Assembly: GCA_022419385.1 (NCBI GenBank) | Contig: JAJUBI010000003.1 | Location: 4,953,979 to 5,017,978, forward strand | Reading direction: 5' to 3' | Length of the DNA: 64,000 nucleotides | Source: Paraconiothyrium sp. Pb-2020 | Lineage: Eukaryota; Ascomycota; Dothideomycetes; Pleosporales; Didymosphaeriaceae | Shown: in pieces, positions 1-10,650 of the stretch | How positions within the stretch are numbered: position 1 is the first letter of the stretch | How the letters are laid out: every line of letters begins with the position of its first letter | Made by a program: the position numbers and the translations under genes | Notes under the pieces: generated by a model | What the model saw: only the letters and a program-made list of their open reading frames with translations | The model's database searches: none | Told to the model about the DNA's origin: nothing

Positions 1-1024
1 GGAAAGTTCGTGGGGAAAGCCTGGGTGTTGACTTGTTGGATGGTGTTCTGTTGAGTGTTGAGTGCTGATGCCCATGATGAAACAGTGGTACGCGATGGGC
101 CGCGGATGTTTTCGATCGCGGCAGTATTGATCTCTTGGGAACTGGATGATCTTTCAAGAGAAGAATAATGGGCTGAGTCGCGAAATCAAGATTAGCCCTT
201 AATGTCCTATAGTAGATGTTGTGTTACGATTCGCTACAGTGCCAGGATTGGGGATGTAGATCGAGGCCGAAGTTGGTACGGCGGCAGTGTGTGTGAAAGG
301 ACGAACCTAGATGGACAGCACATGTCAAGTTGAATAGATCGCGATGAATGAGTGTAACGTGGAGGGGAATGCAACTGAGGATGGGAGAAGCACTCGTCTT
401 TGCCAAGCCGCTAAACCAGTTCACCCCAGGCAGGCACGACCGGCGGACTCTGTTATCGACCATTCCCAAATACATTACGAGGTCACCGAGTCTGTCCGTC
501 CATCGAATCTTTCCGTCCACCTTCTTCGCACAGCAAACCAAAGAACAGTACGTTCATCTTTGTTATTAATCTGATTGCGTACTTCCCTCTCCCTCTCCCT
601 CTCATTCTCGCTCTCGCTCTCGCTCTCGGTTTTAGTATAAAAATTATAGGTATACAAGTAACTAGCGTAGCATTCTTATTGAGACCAAGCGATGGTGGTA
701 TGGCCACACTAAAAAAACAGCCCTATTCAGGGAAATAAATATCAAAATAGTATAACGGATGTTCGCTTTCCGTTACGCCGAGTCTTGTAAATCTAACAAA
801 TGTAGCGTCCGACCTCAGGGAGTACATAGCTGCCAAACGTGATACTATAGCAACAAACACTAGAATGGCTAATATTGGCTCTAACACTCTTCCACAACCT
901 ACGAGAAAATCTTACCTTCCTTTCTGCTACTCTTCACAAGATAGCTACATTCCGAGTATAGTAGTGCAAGTCTTTTTCAGGCCCTATTGAGCGTAACCTC
1001 TATCTGTCTTCATTAATTCTAAAA
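1..1024. other. Intergenic, no gene recognised
   Basis: No open frame here shows a recognisable family or a convincing splice structure on either strand. The only structured element is the CT-rich tract at 579-634. Confidence 0.5.
579..634. repeat. Pyrimidine-rich simple repeat
   Basis: The plus strand is an imperfect hexamer tract that starts as CTCCCT units and changes to CTCGCT units. On the minus strand it reads as Arg/Glu-Ser codons and creates spurious frames. Length-unstable low-complexity DNA is the simplest reading. Confidence 0.8.
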
Positions 1025-1946
1025 CTGAAGCCTTTAGACACCGAAGTGGTTGTGGGGTCTTCAGCACAAAAGTCAATCCCATCGATTACAAGATCTTAGA
1101 GCTCGATTTGATATCCAAGCTCGCCTTGCGCTCGCCAGTTACACCGGGACTGGACTTGAGTGGCCGCATCGTTGAGGTGGGGAGCGCGAGTCGACCACCT
1201 CAAGCCTAGAGACGTCGTTTTTGGCTCCTGCAACGGCGTCTTCGGCCAAGGCGCACGCGCGCAATTCGTGCAGGTCTCCCAAGATACTGTGGCATTAGCA
1301 CCGCAGGATACAAAGGATGATGACTTGGCGGCGATTGCTACTGTAGGGATGACGACCCTCGAGGCTCTCAGGCCATATGTGAACGCGGGAGATAAAGTCT
1401 TCGTCAACGGAGGATCCGGCGGCACGGGCGTTATGGCCATTCAGGTTGCGAGAGAGCTAGGTTGCAGTGTCACGGCATCGTGCTCCTCTGCAAATGTGGA
1501 GTTGTGCAAGAGCCTAGGCGCAGTTGAAGTTTTGGACTACACGCAAGCCGATGTCATTGAGCAGTTGAACGGCCGAGAGACGCTTCGATGTGATCATCGA
1601 TAATGTCGGCAGCCCATCTAACTTGTACGGGACCGCGCATCGCTATCTCTAGCCAAGCGGCACCTTTGTCCAGATTGGCCTCGGGATGGATCTGACAGCG
1701 TTATGGCAATTTTTAGGAAATAAGCTGCTTCCCAATTTTCTTGGAGGCGGAAGGGGGAGATATGTTTTCGCTGTAACAAAGCCAAACCGAGCGGATTTTG
1801 AGCAGCTTGCAGTATGGTTGGCAACGGGGAAGATCCAGGCTGTTATTGACTCGGTTTATGAGTTCGGTGCTGCGCCCGGTGCTTTCGCAAGACTAAAGAC
1901 CGGCAGAGCCCGTGGTAAGGTTGTGGTCCGCGTTAAGGAAGCGTAA
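1025..1946 (+). pseudogene. Broken MDR-family quinone oxidoreductase / alcohol dehydrogenase-like gene
   Basis: Translation of successive frames recovers most of a medium-chain dehydrogenase/reductase. The N-terminal substrate motif (VNPIDYK) lies at about 1072-1092, then PGLDLSGRIVEVG at about 1135-1180. The Rossmann loop region GGSGGTGVMAIQVAR (about 1411-1455) and the C-terminal KTGRARGKVVV segment end at 1946. The pieces are not in one frame: shifts occur near 1055, near 1190 and near 1580. An in-frame TAG sits near 1650, inside the segment corresponding to RYL-stop-PSGTFVQIGLG. No GT-AG intron of usual size repairs these breaks, because the homologous stretches abut or overlap. The family normally reduces quinones or enones with NADPH in the cytosol; this copy should be inactive. 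Identification is from motif recognition only. Confidence 0.8.
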
Positions 1947-2085
1947 ACTTTCCTACGTGATAATATTACTTGGTTAGTGTACTCAGAGGTAGCCTTACCT
2001 TGGCGTATGCTACCTAGAAGCTATCTATATATCTATAAGTGCGCAGCATACATCGGGGCTAAAATGGTATTAGGTGAGCTGCCAC

Positions 2086-2207
2086 TTTGGGGGTCTGACA
2101 GAAGCCACGCGATGCTTGATTGGCCCCCGTGTCGGAGACGTACTAACGGCAGCATCTGGACCCTGCGTCAGCGCAACAAGCTAAAATTGGTGGGCGTTCG
2201 AGTACTT
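2086..2207. repeat. Diverged direct repeat, copy A
   Basis: This ~120-base segment matches 2657-2784 in the same orientation at roughly three quarters of positions by eye. Shared blocks include AGAAGCCA-GCGATGCT, ATTGGCCCCC, GTCGGAGA and CCCTGCGTCAGCGCAAC. It stops close to the laccase fragment. It has no recognised coding content; a mobile-element relic or an old local duplication are both possible. Confidence 0.7.
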
Positions 2208-2237
2208 GACGTTCGTCACTCTTTCGCAGTCCTTCGC

Positions 2238-2345
2238 CTCGAGAGACTGCACCGCCAAACTGTCCGACACATGCCACGCGATATGGCAATGCATCAGCCA
2301 TGCTATAGGGTTGTCGGTGGGGAATGCAAGAGCAACTGGTAAGCG
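2238..2345 (-). pseudogene. Laccase / multicopper oxidase C-terminal fragment
   Basis: On the minus strand a frame contains FPTDNPIAWLMHCHIAWHVS, the last copper-binding region of ascomycete laccases, where the HCHIAWH histidines and cysteine bind the type 1 and type 3 coppers. Just before it, PPRRGAARLP resembles the usual PPRRDTA segment with a few residues lost. Nothing of the remaining ~500 residues of a laccase is seen on either side. The frame ends in unrelated sequence after VQSLE. This is an isolated relic of a copper oxidase, not a functional gene. Confidence 0.8.
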
Positions 2346-2656
2346 AGCGGCGCCACGACGGGGTGGCATCTCACTCAGACTGCACCTTCGGAGTTCATAC
2401 ATTCGCTTACAAACGTCAGAATTCTAGCATGAAAGCGCTGAATACAAGATCTGTCGCATGAGGCTTAGAGTTGTTTGATGTGGTCTCGCCGCATTTCTTA
2501 TCCATTACATTTCGTGGCTCAGCGGCCATCCGTGCTTGTCGGATCCTTCAACTAATACTTTCTCATGCGGCGGTGCAAGGAACGGAGTATACATGAATGG
2601 ATTACAGAGGCACAGTGTCAAGTTTCAGATGCTTTACCCTAAATAAAGGCAGGTCT

Positions 2657-2784
2657 TTTGTGGGGCTGAGAGAAGCCAAGCGATGCTAATTGGCCCCCTT
2701 TCCATGTCGGAGATCTATCACGGCAGCAACTGGGGCCCTGCGTCAGCGCAACCGATGCTGGGTTGCGGCGTTCGAGTTTTCGAG
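2657..2784. repeat. Diverged direct repeat, copy B
   Basis: Second copy of the segment at 2086-2207, same orientation, about 570 bases downstream. It differs by scattered substitutions and small indels. No terminal inverted repeats or target duplication were visible. Confidence 0.7.
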
Positions 2785-3362
2785 GGTCATATTCTTGTCT
2801 CAATCTTAACGTCTTTGTTCTGCTCACGCTGTTCGCGTGGGCAAGACAACGTTAAGACATCGGGGAAGCGTTTCTGCGAATTTCGATCACCCTTATCTAC
2901 ATACTCGACATGCGACGGAAGACGTTCAGAACGGTGGGCCAACGGAGATCGCACTTTACACCCGACCAGGGTGCGACTGTTTGAAATGTCCGAACAGCAG
3001 GGTTACGTGCCATGTGGACTATGCAGCGAATGAGGATCTTCCTACACGGTATGACGATTGCCCGATTTGTCGCTGGCGCATGCTCAGCCTCCGTTGGGCA
3101 AACCACCATCCGGCCTGAGCTTGTGACTGCAACAAGAGGGGCCGCGTTTGGAGTAAGGCAACGGTGACCCCAGGATTACCACGCGAGCGGTGGATTTTGT
3201 GCATGGCTGTTTAAGTAGAGCCTGCCCCTCTGGTTGTTATCGCTCATTTCTCGACTTCGACCCACACTCTCTTACCATTTTCTTCTATCAGTCGCTACGA
3301 CAACTACTTCGACAACCCGAATTTACATTTGACCTTCGGTTCGGATTTCTCACCTTGTCAAA
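2785..3362. other. Intergenic, upstream of the secreted Cys-rich gene
   Basis: No gene recognised. The final ~100 bases are pyrimidine-rich and suit a fungal 5' leader for the gene starting at 3363. A Cys-containing frame around 2940-3110 has no family resemblance I can name. Confidence 0.45.
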
Positions 3363-3980
3363 ATGCGCGCCACCGCCGTCTTCTTTCCGTTGGCCTTCGC
3401 CTTCGCTGCCAACGCAATCAACCTCTCCATTGGCCCCGACACTGTCTGCGGCGACAACTCAGTCAACTGCAACAATGGCTTCTGCTGCTCATCCGGCAAC
3501 AAATGCGACACCTCCGGCTCCGTCACCAAGTGCGGCACCGACGGCACGCTCGCTCTCCCCTTCGACGTAACCAACCTCGCATCAGCAGTAGAAAGCCAAG
3601 CCAAATCCGCCATCAACGACTTCCCTCTGTCATCCCTCGTGGGCGACCTTGGCTCATTGGGCACCGCAGTCCCAACATCCCTCGCAGCAGCCCTTTCTTC
3701 GATGCTTTCGGACAAGAACTTCCCGACCGATGCAGCCGGAATCTCGAGCCTTGTTAACCTCGCTCCCTCTGCGGCCCGTCCAGCGGTGTCGAGCGCCCTC
3801 GGGGAAGTGAACAGCATCCTTGGGATTGAGACGTCTGGCTCGGGAAGTGGCCAGCCGCAGGCTACAGGCTCTCAGGGTGCTGCTTCGATGGTTGGCGCCA
3901 GCACGTTCGGTAACACGGCGGCGCTGGTAGGATTCATTTGGGGAGCTGCGGCCATTGGGGGCGCGATGTTAGTGTTGTAA
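3363..3980 (+). CDS. Small secreted Cys-rich protein, probably GPI-anchored
   Basis: The protein has 205 residues in one exon, and the ATG lies in a good fungal context (CAAAATG). Residues 1-18 look like a signal peptide (hydrophobic core, ANA before the mature end). A compact cysteine cluster follows, with Cys at 29, 36, 41, 42, 48 and 57, including a CC pair. The middle is Ala/Ser-rich and probably helical or extended. The last ~23 residues are hydrophobic and end in LVL with no charged tail, preceded by small residues (Gly/Ser/Ala), as expected for GPI attachment. Location is therefore inferred to be the cell surface or wall. No enzymatic family is recognised. A wall protein or surface effector-like protein are both possible. 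Confidence 0.8.
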   Translation: MRATAVFFPLAFAFAANAINLSIGPDTVCGDNSVNCNNGFCCSSGNKCDTSGSVTKCGTDGTLALPFDVTNLASAVESQAKSAINDFPLSSLVGDLGSLGTAVPTSLAAALSSMLSDKNFPTDAAGISSLVNLAPSAARPAVSSALGEVNSILGIETSGSGSGQPQATGSQGAASMVGASTFGNTAALVGFIWGAAAIGGAMLVL

Positions 3981-4477
3981 GGATTGCGTGACTCGGTTTA
4001 TTTGGAGAGATCGCGGCCTGCTCACTTTGACGGGGTCATTTGATGCATCGCCTGTCTGGCATCTACTTCACAAAAACATGGTTGCAGCTGTAGTAAGAGA
4101 GGTTGAGTCCATCAAGACGGCAGCTCCTCCAGCTTCTATCACATCACGTGTATACCCCGGGATTATCCATTAGGCGTTCTCGCATTAGATTTCTTTTAAT
4201 TGCATCTTACTTCACGCATCTTCCTCTTCACCCGCCTTTCGTCGCTTTCTGTCGGCTTTCAGCTCGTGTGCCTTCCGCTCTTGCTGCTTGTCGCGGTCAC
4301 CCAACGCGTTGCTACGACACGCGTACTTGCCTTCACCTCAGGTCGCCCCAAACAACGAAACAAACTTTGCTCGAAGCTACTTCTCTTCTTTTTTCAACTT
4401 CTTCTCGACTTCAGCACTAAACATCTCAGCAAGCCCTTTGATATATACGCACACAGAGCTTCGCGCATCGCACCATC
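3981..4477. other. Intergenic, CT-rich leader of the next gene
   Basis: No gene is seen. The second half (about 4200-4470) is rich in C and T, typical of fungal promoters and 5' leaders, and leads to the ATG at 4478. Confidence 0.5.
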
Positions 4478-6193
4478 ATGGTTGGCCGCTACAACAGCAG
4501 TAAGTATCGATCGAGCAACACCTAATAGCCCCTCAGCTATCAGAACGCCCCTCCTTCAGCGACGCTGTCGCCCCTGCGTGTGCCCTCTGTTGTTCCGTCC
4601 GACTAACGACCCACAGACGACCCGCTGAACCTCAACGGAGGCTTTGCCCCACCAGACCCAAGCCTCGAGGACTGGCAGCCACCAGCTGATCAAATCCCTA
4701 TTTCCGGCACTGGCAAAGACTCGCGCTTCCTCGAGGACAATATGTGGGCGACGAAGCCTATGCGCCCGAAGCGAGCTAACGTGGCTGCGTATGCGACTGA
4801 TTTCGATACCGGTGCAAGCGAGAGCAGTGTGACACCCAAGAAAGAGGTTAAGCTTGATGGGACGGGTACCTGGGGTGACTGGGGTGTGAAGAGCGTCGTC
4901 GATACGAGCCCGCCGCCTAAGAACAGCAAGGAGAACAGCAAGAAGGGCAGCGAGATGGATGCCTCCCCGGTGCCTCGCACCATTGACGGCATGAACAAGG
5001 TATTGAAGCAGCGAGCCCGGGAAGCGAGTGCGCAGACAAAGGCAGCTTATGCAAATTCATCTCCTCCGGCCGTCGTTACGAAGGCACAATCTACGGCGTC
5101 GAACAGCAATAGCGCAGTATCGGCCCAGTCTCCTCATCACAGGAACGTTCCTCCCCACAAGAGGAAGATCCTGCAGGCCACCCCCACGTTTGATTTGCCA
5201 TCTGACGCGGCAGGAGACCCGCAGGCCAATGCAGTCAAAACTCCTCCGACTACAAGCAATCCGGAAGACATCTTCGCCATCCTCCAGGAGCGCCTCAAGC
5301 AAAAAGATGGAGCTGCAGCCTCGAAGTTTCTCCCGGCACACGATAAAGCTCGCAACAACACGTTGGCCCAAGGACGACCTTCTCGCCAACAAGCACCCGT
5401 GCTGCCCCCGAACCCGATCAAAGCACGCCCCGCGCCTGGCAGTCACTTCAGGGTGCCTGCGACAAACACTCGAAGGCCGTCTAGTTCTACGCTCGTCAAT
5501 GGCGCGGAATCAGATGACGAAGCTATGGCAAGGACACTCCAGGCGAAGGAGTTCGGTCTTCGTTCACAGCATATCGATAATGTTCGTATTCGATACTGTC
5601 TCAATAGCAACTGCTAACAGATGCAGGCTCAGCAGATAATCGAGCAAGAACTCCAGCACTACAAGTCCGAGCAGAAGAAGGCCCCATCCTTAGTCGCCGA
5701 TACCACAGGCTTGTACGAGAAAGTCCACAAGGTCCACGAAATCCTGTGGAAGCAGGAGTCGATGAAGCTTGCCGCTTTCGCCGAATCCAAAGAGACGCTA
5801 TTTAAGATGGCCGAGGACGAGTTTCGCAGCTACTACGCGAAGGTCGTGTCAATGCACCTCGCTCAGTGGAACGCCCGCCAAGGCCGCGTGCAAGAGATGA
5901 TGCAGATGCAGGCGGAGATGGAGGCGAGCTATGGTTACAGCTTGGACGCGATCCTTTCCATGAATGGTAACCAATTCAACAACGCGTTCGAGGACATTGC
6001 CCTTGCGTACAGCAACAAGGCTTCGGGTAGCAACACCAGGTCGTCTTCTGACCATCGGTTCATCTTGACGGAGGATGACCTCATCTGTCTAGAAGATGGC
6101 AGCGAGAAAGACTTTGACAGTGACGGCTTCGGCCTCAGCGGCGATGAGGATGATGAGGATGATGGCCGCATCATCTTCAGAGGTCGTGGCTAA
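4478..6193 (+). CDS. Unrecognised conserved-looking protein with coiled-coil and acidic tail, 3 exons
   Basis: Exons are 4478-4499, 4617-5581 and 5627-6193. The introns (117 and 45 bases) keep frame and each has a CTAAC branch sequence near the acceptor. The product is 517 residues. Residues 1-60 are polar and begin MVGRYNSNDPLNLNGG. Residues ~60-330 are low-complexity, Pro/Ser/Lys-rich and probably disordered. The ~115 residues starting just before the last intron (AMARTLQAKEFGLRSQHIDN onward) are charged, helical and coiled-coil-like, with many Gln, Glu and Met. The end is strongly acidic (GDEDDEDDG) and closes RIIFRGRG. No catalytic motif or named domain is recognised. The absence of a signal peptide or membrane segment suggests a cytosolic or nuclear protein. 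The 22-base first exon depends on the GTAAGT donor at 4500. Confidence 0.8.
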
Positions 6194-6748
6194 AGTAGGT
6201 AAGAAACCTCCTGTTCTTTCCTTGTGTAATTCTGACAGCGTGAACAGCCATAGCTACGGCGCTTCAAGACTCAAATGAGCTCTTAGGGAAGGGGATGTCT
6301 CACGTGGAGACATCCCCCAATACATTGTACTCGGACGAGCGCGGCATGATTTCATGGCAAGTGGACATGGTTTGGCGTCAAGATGTTTGTGACAATGGAA
6401 CCTTTGAGCTGGCATTGGTGGTCTTGGTCGGCGTTCAATGGCTTGGAAAGCATACTATGGTGCACCACAAGGTTAACGTCACTCTATGATGAATTTCTCA
6501 TGGCTGCTCGGTGCGGCGGCTTAGCAAATTCCTCTTGAGGCTATGAAATTTCTGTTCATGGAAATTCGGCTCCTATGAAGGTGTCTAGAACAGACAGTGT
6601 CCCCGGAGATGCTAACTCATCGCTGTCGCTGCAGTTAGCCTTCAGCGTCACCATGAGTTCATGGATTCCTCACTCGCATGTACTGCAGGTACATAGTCAA
6701 TAGAGAAACCTTCCATTTAGTCGCGTTGGCAAAGATGGTTAGCCTTAG
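6194..6748. other. Intergenic between convergent genes
   Basis: Two genes converge here, so this holds both 3' ends. No further coding signal is seen on either strand. Confidence 0.5.
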
Positions 6749-7672
6749 CTAATAAAAAATTGCATCCCTCACTTTGAGCCTCACGCGCGCCTCTTCCTCG
6801 CTCAGAATCCCGTCGCGCTTACTCTCCTGTTCTCTTCTTTCTCCGACCACCGCAAGCGTAGACTGCGTAGACTGCGTGGACTCTCCATAACACCGGGGTG
6901 GTGTTTGAAACCAGTTCCTCCTTTCATCGCGTTCGCGGCGCTCGTCACTCTGTCGCCGGTCGCTCCATTGCTGGGTAGGATACTCAGATGGCCAGCGCCT
7001 GCGCGTTTCCTCGTCGCTCTCTTCTTCTTCTCGTTCTTCAAAAATAGTACCATGTCTATACCCAGGCGTAAGCACCTCCGGATGTCCAGACCGCGCACAC
7101 CGCCTTAGCCTATACCTCTGCGGCGCCGCGCTCCCAGCACCACGGGAAAACGTAAACGCCGAAGGCGGCCACGGAGCGCTCGCCTCCCCAACAGCATCAT
7201 GGTAAATATTTCCCGAGCTCCTTTCTGCGCTTTCTCTCTCCGCGCTTTCTCTCTCCGCGCTTTCTCTCTCCGCGCTTTCTCTCTCCGCGCTTTCTCTCTC
7301 CGCGCTTTCTCTCTCCGCGCTTTCTCTCTCCGCGCTTTCCCTCTCCGCCCGGCTCTCGTTCCGAACAGCGTCGCTGGGTACACTTTGCACTTCGTGTGCA
7401 AGAACTCGCACAGCGCGCGCGTCCTTCTCTGCTTGAACGCGGGACGCGAATTGCGCTTTTATTCTCTCGTCTACCTGTCCGCGGCCGTAGGGAGCGATGG
7501 TGGATGCTTCGATGGAGGCCTTGCTGCGCAGCGGGGGGGTGGGCGGCTGTGGGGAGGTGCGTTTTGAACGGAAGAGATGGAGGGCGGATTTGAGGCGGGA
7601 GAGGGTGCTTTCGGACGCTTTGGGCGGTCTGGTTTTGGATTTGGATTTGGGTCTGGGGTTGGAGGCGGGCAT
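6749..7672 (-). CDS. Unrecognised basic protein with tandem AERES repeats
   Basis: Single exon, 307 residues, with the ATG in a strong CACCATG context. The N-terminus (residues 1-50) is Lys/Pro/Ser-rich. Residues ~105-150 consist of eight identical five-residue AERES units followed by AERSS, encoded by a 15-base tandem repeat. The rest is rich in Arg, Glu and Ser, including a DERRERDERR stretch. The AERES block would form a highly charged helix with alternating Glu and Arg. No known domain, signal peptide or membrane segment is visible. The reading frame stays open through the repeat, and 15-base units change length without a frameshift; this supports real coding but is not proof. It is divergent from the MFS gene at 8816. 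Confidence 0.6.
   Translation of the reverse strand: MPASNPRPKSKSKTRPPKASESTLSRLKSALHLFRSKRTSPQPPTPPLRSKASIEASTIAPYGRGQVDERIKAQFASRVQAEKDARAVRVLAHEVQSVPSDAVRNESRAERESAERESAERESAERESAERESAERESAERESAERESAERSSGNIYHDAVGEASAPWPPSAFTFSRGAGSAAPQRYRLRRCARSGHPEVLTPGYRHGTIFEEREEEESDEETRRRWPSEYPTQQWSDRRQSDERRERDERRNWFQTPPRCYGESTQSTQSTLAVVGERREQESKRDGILSEEEARVRLKVRDAIFY
7228..7350. repeat. 15-base minisatellite inside a coding frame
   Basis: The unit is CTCTCCGCGCTTTCT on the plus strand, about eight near-identical copies. On the minus strand each unit encodes Ala-Glu-Arg-Glu-Ser. The identity between copies suggests recent expansion or homogenisation. Confidence 0.92.
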
Positions 7673-8815
7673 GGTGAGTGTTGTGGGCTTGTGTGGATTT
7701 CAGATGGATGGGGGAAGGAGGTGGGAGACAGACGCCGGGGTGATATATGCGGTGGAGGGTGGGAAGGGAGGAGGAGGTGGGTGGTGAGGTGAAGACATCT
7801 CGTCTCTGGGACGAGGGCTTTGCTTTGCCGTGGGTGGCATTGGGTGCATGGGCGGTAGTTGGGGGTGTCCTGCCTCAACGGTTTTCCCTTGAGCCGTGGA
7901 CTGGGGGGAAGGAAAGCGGCACACCTGCAAGCGGCAGAAGTGCTGACTGGCGATAGTGAGTTCTTTGAGGAGGATGTTTGTCGTAAGATGCGAAAAGGAG
8001 CAGTTGTGCGGCGGCAGCGAGCGGATGAGTCTCTACGCGTTGGTCATGGTGGCGCTTTTGGATATGTTTATACATTTTGCTTGAGATATCGTACAGTTAT
8101 TTTGAGGTGCGACGACTGATAGCGTCGATATCGTTGTCTGTAAGAGCAATCCACTCGCTATAGCCGGGTCGTTGTGTGCTTCAACACGACGGAACCATCC
8201 CAGAGGACGTCCTGACCTCCTGTTACTGCCACAAGTGGCTCGTTCGGTGGGATAACGGTTCATCGACTATCATGTGCTGCAAGCGAGCCGTGGAGGGCTA
8301 TTACCATTTTTGATCGGTGTATTGGTTCGGTGCGGGGATATACCTCAGTGGACCACGGGTGCGCTGTGGGTCGAGCGGCCTATCCGGAATCTAGCTCTCG
8401 CCGTTGCAACGCTCATCGTGAAGTAGTGGATGTTATCGGGGCTGCTATTCCAGGACGATTGATCATATTAACGGTAAATATGTTGCTGGTTTTCTCCCAA
8501 CATCCCCTCGGCTGCCTAATGTCTTCTATGTGAGGGTGTCTCCGATGATGTTGAGAGCGTACAATCTTGGTACCAGCGATATTTCCAATCCGTGCATCAT
8601 GAGGCTACGAACCCCAGATCACGCTGTCATTGTGGGGATTGCCGTACCTGGGAAATTCCTTCAAGGCAGTCCGATCGTGAACAACAACGGCTTTACCGGC
8701 AACGCGGCGCTCAACACATGCCCGTGCCTAGAATCCCATTCTTCCCTTCCTTAAATACTCTTCATCTTGCAGCTTTCTTATCTCCTGTCACTTAATCGAC
8801 GAAGTCCTTGAACAA
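7673..8815. other. Divergent intergenic region upstream of MFS transporter
   Basis: No gene recognised. The first part is G-rich on the plus strand and serves as promoter of the minus-strand AERES gene. The end (about 8730-8810) is the likely promoter and leader of the transporter. Confidence 0.45.
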
Positions 8816-10650
8816 ATGACAACTTACACCATGCACGACTTCACCAACACCCGCGACGCCCCCAGCACGCCCGAGAGCAAGCCTAAGCCCCTCAACCCCT
8901 TTGACTACATCGAGCATGTGAACACCGCAAGCACGCAGAGTACGAGTCCGCCTGCGCACCCCACAGTCCAACTAGGCGGTGTCGAGCAGCTGGACGAGAT
9001 CAACGGCTACGAGTACACAGCGTACAACTTCTCGACGGGGAAGAAATGGTGGATCCTCACCGTCGTGGCGCTGTGCCAGACGAGCATGAACTTTGTAGGT
9101 CGCTTCATCTTCGTCGAATATAGAGTCATTAGCTAACAGCAACAGAATGCAGCGATTTATTCAAATGCGGTCAAGCCGCTTAACGAGCACTACGGGATTA
9201 CGCGGGCTCGCGACGGTATGGCTGCGTTTCTCATCACGTATGCTTTCGGATGCGAGCTTTGGGCGCCGTGGTCGGAGGAGTTCGGGCGCTGGATTATCAT
9301 GCAGATGAGCTTGTTCTTCATCAACGTGTGGCAGCCGCTGGCTGGCGCGAGCAGTAGCTGGAACATGGTGCTGGCCTCGCGTGTGCTGGCAGGTTTCTCG
9401 ACGGCTGGTGGATCGGTGACATGTAAGTAAACCCGCACGTAGTATAGCGGGCTGCGTGCTAACACGGAGTAGTGGGCATGGTCGCTGACATGTTTGATCC
9501 CGAAGAGCAACAATATGCTGTGCTTTGGGCTTCCTTCTGGTCCTGCCTTGGTAGCGTACTTGGCGGGATCTGCGGTGGCCCGGTAGAGCAGTATCTCAAC
9601 TGGCGATGGAACTTCTGGATCCAGCTCATCTTCGGTGTTGTCGTGCAAGCCATACACTTTTTCTCCGTTCCTGAGACGCGGTCGACGGTCATGCTGGACA
9701 GGAAGGCGAAGGAAATGCGCAAGCAACAGCGAGCCAACGTGTATGGTCCTAATGGAAGCAAGTCGCTCAAGGCGCGCCTGTCATGGAAGGAGATTAGAAA
9801 GACGATGTGGCGACCGTACCACAGTGAGTAGCATCCGCAATCCCTATGGAAGTTTTCACAACTAACGCTGCATAGTGCTGTTGTTCGAGCCGATCGTGCT
9901 GTTCCTCTCGCTGCTCAGCGGCTTCAGCGATGCCTTGATCTTCTCCTTCCTCGAGTCGTATGGCATCGTCTTCGGGCAGTGGAACTTCAACGCCGTGCAG
10001 TTCAGTCTGGCCATGTTCGCGCTCCTCATCGGATATTGTGTCGGGTATTTCTCCTTCTTTCCAGTGATCAGACATCACAACAAGCTGCGAAAGACGAACC
10101 CAGCGAAAGTCACACCCGAGAGCCGGCTTTGGTGGCTACTGTTCCTCGCTCCCTTGCTGCCGATTGGCCTTCTCGGTTCAGCCTTTGTTGTTACTGGACC
10201 TCCGCTGCCTTGGTATGTATTCTCCAGCTCTGCGCTCATGCTGATGGAATTGCTAACTCCTTATATAGGATCGCCCCACTTGTATTCGCAGTCCTGATCG
10301 GGACCGCGAACATGGCCATCTACTACGCGACCATCGACTACATGGTGGCCGCATACGGCGGAAAGTACGCTGCATCAGCCACAGGTGGAAACGGCTTTTC
10401 TCGTGATCTTCTCGCGGGCCTGTGTGCCTTCTATACCGGCCCGATGTACAAGTCGCTCGGCACGCAAAACTCGACCTTCCTCCTCTTTGCCGTCTCATTC
10501 CTGGTGTGCATTCCGGTGTACATATTCTACTGGAAGGGGCCGCAAGTGCGCGCTCGGAGCAAATGGGCAGAGAAGGTCAAGGTCGAGCAGCAGAAGATGG
10601 CTAGAGTGAGGGACGAAATCAAGGCCAGGCGTCAGCAGACGGAACCGTGA
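8816..10650 (+). CDS. MFS multidrug/polyamine-type transporter (DHA1 family), 5 exons
   Basis: Exons are 8816-9094, 9146-9422, 9473-9823, 9876-10212 and 10269-10650. The four introns (50-56 bases) keep frame, giving 541 residues. The first ~80 residues are polar and cytosolic, then hydrophobic segments follow in the usual 6+6 MFS pattern with a central charged loop (around RKAKEMRKQQRANVYGPNG). Family signs include MNFNAAIYSNAV in TM1, LASRVLAGFSTAGGSVTLG near TM4-5, WRWNFWIQLI before TM6 and a late FLESYGIVFGQWNFN segment. This matches fungal H+-antiporters of the DHA1 group acting in the plasma membrane on drugs, polyamines or secondary metabolites. The substrate cannot be read from sequence. 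The C-terminal tail is Lys/Arg-rich and cytosolic. No biosynthetic gene cluster is next to it. Confidence 0.9.

Noticed and set aside
2837..3118. Cys-containing frame that looked briefly like a zinc finger
   Set aside because: The spacing of Cys residues fits no known finger and the frame has no convincing start.
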